Assembly (NCBI RefSeq): GCF_002356315.1
Contig: NZ_AP018164.1
Coordinates: 1,240,001 to 1,304,000 of the forward strand
From: Mycobacterium shigaense
GTDB taxonomy: Bacteria > Actinomycetota > Actinomycetes > Mycobacteriales > Mycobacteriaceae
DNA: 64,000 nucleotides
Reading direction: 5' to 3'
A program made the position numbers and the translations under genes. Below are positions 57,324 through 64,000 of the stretch, piece after piece. How positions within the stretch are numbered: position 1 is the first letter of the stretch; every line of letters begins with the position of its first letter. Below the pieces are notes generated by a model. The model did no database searches, was not told where the DNA came from, and saw nothing but the letters and a program-made list of their open reading frames with translations.

Positions 57324-59095
57324 GCCAGGGCTCCGTGCTTGCTGCCGCCCAGCGACCACGTCACCTGAGTCGGGATGGGACCGTCGGGCAGCCAGGGCTG
57401 TTCCTGCACGGCGTCGGCCACCTTCCACGTACCGCGTTCGATCACCCCGAGCGCGGCGTCAATCACCTTGTAGTGCTGCACGCCGCTGCCGAACGCCTCC
57501 GACTCCACCCAGGCGATGACACACTCGCCCGGCTCGAATGCGGCTTCGGTCTGCATGGCTGCGATCAAGTCTTCATTGTGCAGGTGACCGTCGCCGAAGT
57601 TGAAACCGATCAACGAGTTGCAGATGAACTCGCCCTCTCGCACGGTGCGTACGTCGATGTCGGGCAGGTGGGTCAGCAGCAGTGAGAACAGGCCGCGGCC
57701 CTGGCTGTGCATGGTGCGCCAGGCGATCGTCCGCTGCGAGGTGATCTCCGCCCACTGCGGCTCGTAACCGAATTCGATGAATTGGTCGACCTGGTTGCGG
57801 GTCGACCGCGTGACCCGGTCGAGTTTTGCCTCGGCGCCCGGCGCGAACGCCCAGACCGCCGAGGCCCAGTTGCCCGCGTACTGCCGCATCGACGGCAAAA
57901 ACGACACCTTGTCGGGCCGCAGGTTACCCAGGACAGGGAAGATCAGCAGTACTGCGGCGATGACGAGGGCGAGCCAGGACGGCTGCATGTTCCAGGCCGC
58001 GTAGCCGTTCCAGTTCGGGAAACCCAGGAATAGAAAGATCGTCGTGTATGCGAAGACCACGTTCCATTCCAGCGGCACCGCGAGCGGGAAGGTGGAAATG
58101 ATGAACAGGTGGAAGCCCACCATCAACAGCACCGCGCCCAGGGTCAGCCACTTGTTGGTGGAAAAGAACAGGACCAGCGGAGCCGCGATCTCCACCGTCG
58201 TGCCGTTGACGTGTGCCATGAAGTCCGCCAGCCGTGACGGCCGCAGGTTGTCCGGGAATTGGCGGTAGTGGGCGAGCCGTACCCATTTCGGCGCGAAAAT
58301 TGTGTTGCTGATCATCGGCGGAATGACGTTAGAGAAGTGCTTACCGACCTTCGAGAAGCCGGCGCCGACCCACACCACCACGATCACCATCTTCAGCGCA
58401 ATGATCATATTGACGAACGGCAGGATGGTGAAGATCAGCAAGACCGGTAGGTACTGCTCCCCGCGGGCGGCGAGAAAGATGGTCTTGTCCCGCAGGCCGA
58501 CCAGCACCAGCAGCGCGATGGGCGCCATCAGCAGTGCCGGGTTTACCAAGCCGGATACGTTGCTCGGCAACGCTTTTGAGAGCGAGTCGCTGTGCACGCC
58601 CGGTGCCAGTAGCGGGACGGCAAGGCTCACCAGCAATGCCAGGTAGACCGTGACATCGAACCAGCCGCGGCGGTCCCCCGCGGTGAGCGGCACCCACTTC
58701 CACGGCCGCAACCGGATGGTCCCCGGTCGTGCCCAGAACAGGATGCCGCCGGTCATCGGCTTGACCTTGCCGGCCAGCGGCCCCCAGGAGCCGGCGACCC
58801 CGATGGCTTCTAGCAACACCGTCCACAGGATGACCTTCTGGTAGACGATGGGCTGATTCCACCACTGCGCGACATGCCAAAAGGCGGGCAGTCCGGACGT
58901 CGCCGTAGCGACGGTGATGCCGCCAAGCGTGAAGAAGAAGACCAGCTTGACGATATAAATGGTGTGGACCATCCGCGGTGCGCCAAAGCCATTTTCGGCC
59001 CATTCGGTCGCGAGGATCCGCATCCGCTCCATCAGCGGCTTCGGTAGGAAAGTGTCGGGCTCGACGTCGGGCAAATGCGGCTTGGTGAATCCCAT
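57320..59095 (-). CDS. DUF3556 membrane protein
   Basis: A 591-aa protein. After a soluble start (MGFTKPHLPDVEPDTFLPKPLMERM) come about 10 hydrophobic segments between residues 50 and 390 (for example LVFFFTLGGITVATATSG, PVLLIFTILPFVNMIIALKMVIVVVWVGAG, WNVVFAYTTIFLFLGF). A soluble C-terminal domain of about 170 aa follows, with HSQGRGLFSLLLTHL and NFGDGHLHNEDL. No catalytic motif is known to me. It is coupled to the FAD oxidoreductase, so an envelope-lipid modification system is a reasonable inference. The ATG is 59095; the frame is open to 59167. Confidence 0.8.
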   Translation of the reverse strand: MGFTKPHLPDVEPDTFLPKPLMERMRILATEWAENGFGAPRMVHTIYIVKLVFFFTLGGITVATATSGLPAFWHVAQWWNQPIVYQKVILWTVLLEAIGVAGSWGPLAGKVKPMTGGILFWARPGTIRLRPWKWVPLTAGDRRGWFDVTVYLALLVSLAVPLLAPGVHSDSLSKALPSNVSGLVNPALLMAPIALLVLVGLRDKTIFLAARGEQYLPVLLIFTILPFVNMIIALKMVIVVVWVGAGFSKVGKHFSNVIPPMISNTIFAPKWVRLAHYRQFPDNLRPSRLADFMAHVNGTTVEIAAPLVLFFSTNKWLTLGAVLLMVGFHLFIISTFPLAVPLEWNVVFAYTTIFLFLGFPNWNGYAAWNMQPSWLALVIAAVLLIFPVLGNLRPDKVSFLPSMRQYAGNWASAVWAFAPGAEAKLDRVTRSTRNQVDQFIEFGYEPQWAEITSQRTIAWRTMHSQGRGLFSLLLTHLPDIDVRTVREGEFICNSLIGFNFGDGHLHNEDLIAAMQTEAAFEPGECVIAWVESEAFGSGVQHYKVIDAALGVIERGTWKVADAVQEQPWLPDGPIPTQVTWSLGGSKHGALA

Positions 59096-59241
59096 TTTGC
59101 GCGGCTCCTTTCGGGGTTCGATTGATCGGCGAAACGGCGACAAGATTAGGTACCGCGCCGATCGCAAAAACAGTGGTCACCGGACGAAGAAGTGCGCTCG
59201 AGTTGTCGCAGGAAGACAATCTCGGGGTCTACCGTCGGGGT

Positions 59242-60519
59242 GTGACAAAAACGCAGGCAGGCGACGACGTCGAGATCGACCGTCACGTCGCCGAGACCGC
59301 CGAGCGACTGCATAATCGGTTGCTCGAACTGACCGTGGGCATGCACCAGTTCCTTGAGGCCGAGATCCCCGAGCTGCGCGGTGACGAGCGGGTCACCGCA
59401 CTGCTCAGGCCCAGCGTCGAGGGGAACGTGGACACGGTGCTGCGCGCGCTGCGCTATGGCATCGCCGTCGAACGAATCGAGCCGCCGACCGCGGCGTTCG
59501 AATATGCTCGGCGACTGGCCCAACACGGGGTGCCCGTCAACGCCCTGGTTCGTGCCTATCGCCTTGGCCAGCGGCTGATGAACGACCTGGTTTTCGGTGA
59601 GGTGCGCCTGATCGACACTGCGGAGCAGACCAGGTATTCCGTCATCGAGAAGATCTCCGGCACGATCTTCGAGTACATCGATTGGATCTCGCAACAGGTC
59701 GTCGCCGTCTATGAAGACGAGCGCGAACGGTGGCTGGAGAACCAGAACAGCCTGCGTGCCCTGCGCGTGCGTGAGGTGCTGGCGGCGTCCAAGCACTTCG
59801 ACGTCGATGCCGCGACCACGGCCATCCGTTACCCGCTGCCGTGGCAGCACCTGAGCTTGGTCATGTGGTACGGGGATCCCGGCACCGAAGGCGACGAACT
59901 CACCCGGCTCCAGCGGTTCCTGCGAGATCTCGCCTATGCGGTCGACGCGGCCGCCGCCCCGCTCTTCGTGGCCGCCGATCAGACCTGCGCGTGGGGCTGG
60001 TTGCCGTACCGGGCCGCGGTGCCCGACGCTGCGGCCAAGGTTCGTCAGTTCGCCCGAGCCCGGCCCGATTGCCCGAGTGTGGCCATCGGCACGCTCGCGC
60101 ACGGCGTGGAGGGTTTTCGCCAGTCGCACCGGGAAGCGCAGAACGCGCGCCGCGTCGCGATGGTCGCCAAGCGGGAGCCGACGATCATCGCGGCGACCGA
60201 CCCGGGGCTTTCGATTGCCGCGTTGCTAAGCGGCGACGTCGCCGACACCCGTGCCTGGGTGGACAAGGTGCTGGGTGAGCTGGCGGGCGACGACGACAAC
60301 GACGTGCGGCTGCGGGATACGTTGCGGGTGTACCTAGGGTCCGGCTGCAGCTACAAGACCGCGGCCGAGGAGCTCAACCTGCACTTCAACACCGTGAAAT
60401 ATCGCGTGGGCCGCGCCGTGGCCCGGCGTGGCCGCGAGATCGGCGCCGATCGGCTCGAGGTCGAACTCGCGCTGCTGATCTGCCATTGGTACGGCATCGC
60501 GGTGCTGCGGCCCAACTGA
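59242..60519 (+). CDS. PucR/CdaR-type transcriptional regulator
   Basis: A 425-aa regulator. An N-terminal helical sensory domain (VAETAERLHNRLLELTVGMHQFLEAEIPELRGDERV...) is followed by a GGDEF-like middle and the C-terminal PucR HTH: LRDTLRVYLGSGCSYKTAAEELNLHFNTVKYRVGRA. The start is uncertain; GTG 59242 (VTKTQAGDDVEI) is chosen because GTCGGGG precedes it, while the frame is open to TTG 59122. It is divergent from the DUF3556/FAD operon and probably controls it. Confidence 0.8.
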   Translation: MTKTQAGDDVEIDRHVAETAERLHNRLLELTVGMHQFLEAEIPELRGDERVTALLRPSVEGNVDTVLRALRYGIAVERIEPPTAAFEYARRLAQHGVPVNALVRAYRLGQRLMNDLVFGEVRLIDTAEQTRYSVIEKISGTIFEYIDWISQQVVAVYEDERERWLENQNSLRALRVREVLAASKHFDVDAATTAIRYPLPWQHLSLVMWYGDPGTEGDELTRLQRFLRDLAYAVDAAAAPLFVAADQTCAWGWLPYRAAVPDAAAKVRQFARARPDCPSVAIGTLAHGVEGFRQSHREAQNARRVAMVAKREPTIIAATDPGLSIAALLSGDVADTRAWVDKVLGELAGDDDNDVRLRDTLRVYLGSGCSYKTAAEELNLHFNTVKYRVGRAVARRGREIGADRLEVELALLICHWYGIAVLRPN

Positions 60520-60679
60520 TCGGGCTGTTTCAAGCGGTTGCCAGACGCGGCGTTGCCGCGCGACCGCGTACCTTACCTCAGCGGTTTCGGTCCAACATTG
60601 TTCGCAATACCTGTGTGCGATACAAAATCGTGTCGCTGCGGACATTTCGTAGACACCGGCTTCCGCTAATAATGTTGAA

Positions 60680-61267
60680 ATGACAATTGGCGACAACACT
60701 GTATTGGAAGGTCCCCTTCAGCAGCTTGCTCGCAGCGCGTGGCAGCTGCTCCTGCTCACCGGCGTCCTAGCGGTGGCACTGGGTGTCATTATCCTCGCCT
60801 GGCCAGGTAAGACGCTGTTTGTGGCGGGTGTGCTGTTCGGTATCTACCTGGTGGTTTCGGGTCTCGGCTACGTGTTTGCCGCTTTCGGCACGCACGCTGG
60901 CGCCGCCATGCGGGTATTGACGTTCATCACGGGCATCGTGTCGCTGATTCTGGGCTTCTTCTGCTTCCGCGACAAATTCGAGGCCGTCGCGCTTTTGGCC
61001 ATCTGGATCGGCATCAGCTGGCTGTTTCGCGGTTTCACCCTCCTGGCCGCGGCGCTGTCCTTTGATCATCTGCCGGGCCGCGGCTGGCAGGTGCTGTCCG
61101 GGTTGATCATCGTGATCGGCGGCGCCGTGCTGATCGTCTCGCCGCTCGACTCGATCGCCATCTTGACGCTGGTCGCCGGCGTCTGGCTGATCGCGATTGG
61201 CATCGTAGACATCATCACGAGCTTCCAGGTGCGCAGCCGAACAAAGGCGGCCAGCCCGACCGGCTAA
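60680..61267 (+). CDS. HdeD/DUF308 family membrane protein
   Basis: A 195-aa protein with six hydrophobic helices (WQLLLLTGVLAVALGVIILAWPG and repeated G-hi-hi patterns), the three-fold HdeD-like repeat of acid-resistance proteins. Function in mycobacteria is unknown. A TAATAATG lies just before the ATG with no Shine-Dalgarno, which suggests a leaderless or very short-leader transcript. It ends 6 nt before the convergent PucR remnant. Confidence 0.83.
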   Translation: MTIGDNTVLEGPLQQLARSAWQLLLLTGVLAVALGVIILAWPGKTLFVAGVLFGIYLVVSGLGYVFAAFGTHAGAAMRVLTFITGIVSLILGFFCFRDKFEAVALLAIWIGISWLFRGFTLLAAALSFDHLPGRGWQVLSGLIIVIGGAVLIVSPLDSIAILTLVAGVWLIAIGIVDIITSFQVRSRTKAASPTG

Positions 61268-61272
61268 GGCGG

Positions 61273-61725
61273 CTAGGGCAGCCGCCGCTCGACTTCGAAA
61301 GCCAGACACAACTCCGCGACGTCCTGCGGCCGCGACAAGTTGCGGCCGGTCAGTTCCTCGATGCGGTGCAGGCGATGCCGCACCGTATTGGGGTGGCAGA
61401 AGATTGCTGCTGCAGTGTCATTGGCGGTTCCGCCCGCGGTCACCCAGGCCCGGAACGTATCGAGCAGGATGGTGCGTTCCTCGGCGGGCAGCGCTTCCAG
61501 CTGTCCGAGAACCGACGACCTGATCTTCGCCATCACCTCCGGGGTGCTGACCGCGGCGACGGCCAGGGGAGTGTCGTCAAAGACGACGACGAGAGACTGG
61601 GTCGGCGCCTTCCCACTGGCGGCAAGTCGAGCGAACCGCAGCGCCGCGCTGGTTGCCTCGACGAGACTGTCGAGGGTGCCTGTCGTCGACGGGCCGCGGA
61701 GGTGGACGACAGGCCCGGTCGACAC
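61273..61725 (-). pseudogene. PucR-type regulator, only the C-terminal third left
   Basis: About 150 aa remain: ALRFARLAASG...VVVFDDTPLAV, then LLDTFRAWVTAGGTANDTAAAIFCHPNTVRHRLHRIEELTGRNLSRPQDVAELCLAFEVERRLP, a complete PucR HTH_30 domain. Intact family members have 350-550 aa. The upstream part stops abruptly near 61705-61725, where a phaC tail on the other strand begins. A truncated HTH protein could still be made from ATG 61725 but lacks its sensor. Confidence 0.75.
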
Positions 61726-61903
61726 CGAAGATCCGCAGCGGTGGCTGGAGTCGTCTCAGAAGTGTGCTGATTCCTGGAGGTCGGACTACGCCGAGTGGCT
61801 CGCCGAGCGCAGCGGCTCGGAGGTCGATGCGCCGAAATCGCTTGGTGGTGATGGGCTTCCGCCGCTCGGGGCCGCCCCTGGCGGATACGTGATGGAGAAA
61901 TAA
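61710..61903 (+). pseudogene. Polyhydroxyalkanoate synthase-like (phaC) C-terminal remnant
   Basis: The in-frame end reads TGPVDTEDPQRWLESSQKCADSWRSDYAEWLAERSGSEV, then GDGLPPLGAAPGGYVMEK and TAA at 61901-61903. The pattern D..W......GSWW..W..WL..RSG..V.AP...L......PGSYV is the C-terminus of class I/III PHA synthases. The catalytic Cys domain is missing. It runs directly into the phaZ-like gene. The assignment rests on this short motif. Confidence 0.6.
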
Positions 61904-62680
61904 GTGAAACGTGGCTCTCGACGAAGGTCGCTGCGAGTGGTGACGCCGAGCACCATCGGCACCGAGCGCCAGGTGCGCGCCGGCGGGCAGCGGATCCGCG
62001 TGAATGTGCGCCAGGGGACCGGTGCTCCGTTGGTGCTCTGCAACGGCATCGGGGCGAGCCTGGAAGTGCTCGATCCGTTGGTGGAGCGCCTGCGCCAGAC
62101 GGTGATCCGATTTGATGCTCCCGGAACCGTGGGATCGCCCAACTCCGTTCTGCCCTAAGGGTTTCCGTACCTGGCCTGGGTGCTCGGTCGAGCGCTCTCC
62201 CAATTGGGCTTGGGCGTGGTCGACGTGTTGGGCCTGTCCTGGGGCGGTGCGATGGCACAGCAGTTCGCCTTCCAGAATCCCCGAAGGTGCCGCCGCCTGG
62301 CGCTGGTGGCGACGGGCACCGGCATTCTCATGGTGCCCGCTCATCCCACGACTCTGGCGAAAATGGCCGCTTCGCGCCGGTTCTCGGATCCGGACTACGC
62401 CGCGTCGATCGCGGGGGAGCTGTACGGCGGCACCGTACGCGCGCACGGCGAGGACGTCGCGCGACTGTTCGTGTGGCAGCTGCACGCCGGCTCGAAGGTC
62501 GGTTACTCGGGGACCGACGATCCCATCATCCCGGTGATCAACGCGCGCATCATGAACGCGTTGCTTCCCCATTCGCGGTTGCACCTGCACCCTGGCGGCC
62601 ACATCGACCTGGTGTACAACGCCGTCGAGCCCGCACCCGTCGTCGAGAGGTTTCTGCACGATCCCCTGGAAAGATGTTGA
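61904..62680 (+). pseudogene. PhaZ-like alpha/beta hydrolase (PHA depolymerase), nonsense and internal deletion
   Basis: The frame begins MKRGSRRRSLRVV, with IRVNVRQGTGAPLVLCNGIGASLEVLDPLVERL typical of intracellular PHA depolymerases. Codon 85 is TAA (62156-62158, VLP*GFPYLAW). The same frame continues with the nucleophile elbow LGLSWGGAMAQQFA, then jumps from GSKVGY to DDPIIPVINARIMN, leaving out roughly 30 family residues before the acid. The His is in GGHIDLVYNA. A nonsense codon plus an internal deletion indicate a dead gene. Confidence 0.75.
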
Positions 62681-62981
62681 GCGACAACAATTTTGGCTGT
62701 TACGAGCAGCCGGAGGCTGGGCCCGGGGCAGCGGCCGCGCTCGTCCTCCCGTATTGCTTTTCGTTATCTGGCTAACGCAGTTTGCCCGATCCGGCACCTG
62801 GCCCGGCGGTGGCCGGTATCCAACCTGTTGAGCCGTTCTATCACGACCATTGCCGAGGTCGGGAAAGTTCGCTGAATGTCGTCGCCGGCGGGTCGGATAG
62901 ACTGAACTGCCGGAATGTCGATCCCCCTTCGATCGTCCGCCGGAAAGTCCACGTAAATCCAACTGCCAAAGGTGTTGCGTC
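62681..62981 (+). promoter_or_regulatory. Intergenic region before the mycolic acid methyltransferase
   Basis: 301 nt with no recognisable gene. It contains short A/T-rich stretches (around 62755-62775 and 62950-62975), which probably hold the methyltransferase promoter; AAAGGTG at about 62968 would serve as ribosome binding site. No clear palindrome is visible. Confidence 0.4.
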
Positions 62982-63866
62982 TTGTCGTCAAACGAAAGCG
63001 AAAACTCAGGCTTGAAACCGCATTTCGAGGACGTGCAGGCGCACTACGACCTGTCCGACGACTTTTTTGCGCTTTTCCTGGACCCGACGCGCACCTATAG
63101 CTGCGCCTATTTCGAGCGCGACGACATGACGCTGGAAGAGGCGCAGTACGCCAAGGTCGACCTTTCGCTGGGCAAGCTCGGGCTGCAGCCCGGCATGACG
63201 CTCCTGGACGTCGGCTGTGGGTGGGGCACCACGATCGTGCGAGCGCTGGAGCGCTACGACGTCAACGTCGTCGGCCTGACGCTCAGCCGCAACCAGCAGG
63301 CGCACGTTCAGCAACGCCTGGACCAGCATTCGTCCCCGCGCACCAAGCGGGTGCTGCTGCAGGGCTGGGAGCAGTTCGACGAGAAGGTCGACCGCATCGT
63401 GTCGATCGGCGCCTTCGAGCACTTCGGGCGTGACCGGTACGACGACTTCTTCAAGACGGCCTACGCGGCGCTGCCGGACGACGGCGTGATGATGTTGCAC
63501 ACCATCATCCAGCCCAGCGGCGAGGAGTTCGCCGAGCGCGGCCTGCCCATCACGATGACCAAGCTGCGGTTCATGAAATTCATCATGGACGAGATCTTCC
63601 CGGGCGGGGACCTGCCGAGCGTCAAGACCGTCACCGAGCACGCGACGCGCGCCGGCTTCGGCGTCAAACTCGTCCAGCCGCTGCGCCTGCACTACGCGCG
63701 CACCCTGGACAACTGGTCGGCCGCGCTCGAGGCGCGCCGCGACGACGCCATCGCGATTCAGTCGCAAGAGGTTTACGACCGGTACATGAAGTACCTGACC
63801 GGCTGTGCCGACCTGTTCCGCGAGGGCTACACGGACGTCGCGCAGTTCACCCTCACCAAGGCGTGA
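62982..63866 (+). CDS. Mycolic acid cyclopropane synthase/methyltransferase family protein (PcaA/MmaA/CmaA-like)
   Basis: A 294-aa SAM-dependent methyltransferase. HFEDVQAHYDLSDDFFALFLDPTRTYSCAYFERDDMTLEEAQ is the family N-terminus, LLDVGCGWG the SAM loop, VSIGAFEHFG the active-site segment, and the C-terminus YMKYLTGCADLFREGYTDVAQFTLTK is conserved. It modifies meromycolate double bonds (cyclopropane, methoxy or keto-precursor). From memory it looks closest to PcaA/MmaA3, but the paralogues cannot be told apart by eye. The start is TTG 62982 (MSSNESENSG). Confidence 0.92.
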   Translation: MSSNESENSGLKPHFEDVQAHYDLSDDFFALFLDPTRTYSCAYFERDDMTLEEAQYAKVDLSLGKLGLQPGMTLLDVGCGWGTTIVRALERYDVNVVGLTLSRNQQAHVQQRLDQHSSPRTKRVLLQGWEQFDEKVDRIVSIGAFEHFGRDRYDDFFKTAYAALPDDGVMMLHTIIQPSGEEFAERGLPITMTKLRFMKFIMDEIFPGGDLPSVKTVTEHATRAGFGVKLVQPLRLHYARTLDNWSAALEARRDDAIAIQSQEVYDRYMKYLTGCADLFREGYTDVAQFTLTKA

Positions 63867-63875
63867 CCAGGGTCC

Positions 63876-64000
63876 CTACGACGGTCCCGAGTACCCCGGC
63901 GGGTTGACGCCCTCGACCCAGAAGTCTTCACCCAGCGTGGATCCGGGCACGCAGTCGTACACCGACAGGTCGGTGACGCCGGAGTCGACGAGCACGTCCT
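63876..64000 (-). CDS. C-terminal end of an unidentified protein, cut by the window
   Basis: An open frame enters from the right edge and ends at TAG 63876-63878. The visible 40 residues include DVLVDSGVTDLSVYDCVPG and TLGEDFWVEGVNPPGYSGPS. The coding bias is normal. I do not recognise the family from this tail. It converges with the methyltransferase 9 nt away. Confidence 0.6.
   Translation of the reverse strand, partial: DVLVDSGVTDLSVYDCVPGSTLGEDFWVEGVNPPGYSGPS

Noticed and set aside
61577..62962. 461-aa minus-strand open frame over the phaZ remnant
   Set aside because: It is antisense to the alpha/beta-hydrolase pseudogene, whose motifs (LSWGG, GGHIDL) are clear on the plus strand.

Overview
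The window is high-GC DNA in which almost every base belongs to a gene, with many GTG/TTG starts and 1-4 nt stop/start overlaps. The proteins include WhiB2, FbiA/FbiB (coenzyme F420), MtrA/MtrB/LpqB, SecA1, DesA3, a triacylglycerol synthase and a cyclopropane-mycolic-acid-synthase-type methyltransferase. Together these point firmly to Mycobacterium. Gene order from the left edge to about 34.4 kb, and again at 46.7-49.9 kb, follows the M. tuberculosis order I remember as Rv3263 down to Rv3226c. An intact alkB-rubA-rubB set, an unsplit tgs3 and large extra gene blocks suggest a non-tuberculous species, perhaps one resembling the M. avium complex. The species assignment is inference.

Layout. (1) 1-10.1 kb: a DNA adenine methylase (cut by the window edge), fbiB and fbiA on the minus strand; whiB2; a metallopeptidase-like protein; a DUF3499 protein; then manB, a SIS/TobH-like gene and manA (mannose activation); then a FAD oxidoreductase. 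(2) 10.1-25.0 kb: an amino-acid permease; the alkane hydroxylase operon alkB-rubA-rubB-alkX ended by a strong hairpin; sahH-tmk-mtrA-mtrB-lpqB-comF-like; hpf; secA1. (3) 25.0-34.4 kb: an amino-acid permease, a two-gene K+/H+ antiporter, a DUF6459 protein, tgs3, ppk2, a DUF6912 protein, and the acyl-CoA desaturase pair (Rv3230c-like reductase and desA3). Each desaturase gene has the same palindromic operator in front of it.

(4) 34.4-46.7 kb is an accessory block between desA3 and rsgA. It is largely about metals: a P1B-4 ATPase with a divergent NmtR-type Ni/Co sensor, a CDF exporter with a CmtR-type Cd/Pb sensor, a VIT-family Fe/Mn transporter, and a CsoR/RicR-type copper sensor facing two small membrane proteins across a palindromic operator. 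Also here are a mycofactocin-type SDR, a decayed XRE-regulator/aldo-keto-reductase pair, a secreted protein, a thiolase and an HxlR regulator. (5) 46.7-49.9 kb returns to core genes: rsgA, aroA and an SRAP/HMCES-type protein. (6) 49.9-64 kb is a second accessory block: an IS21 remnant; a peptide transporter coupled to broken glycine decarboxylase genes; a TetR/SDR pair; another SDR; a FAD oxidoreductase with a DUF3556 membrane protein, divergent from a PucR-type regulator; an HdeD-like protein; a decayed polyhydroxyalkanoate locus (truncated PucR, phaC tail, broken phaZ); and a mycolic-acid methyltransferase.

Two themes recur. First, the accessory blocks contain several pseudogenes. At two separate places a divergent regulator/enzyme pair has lost both facing 5' ends together with the shared promoter. 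Second, several regulators can be paired with visible palindromes beside their targets: NmtR, CmtR, CsoR, HxlR, AlkX and the desaturase operator.
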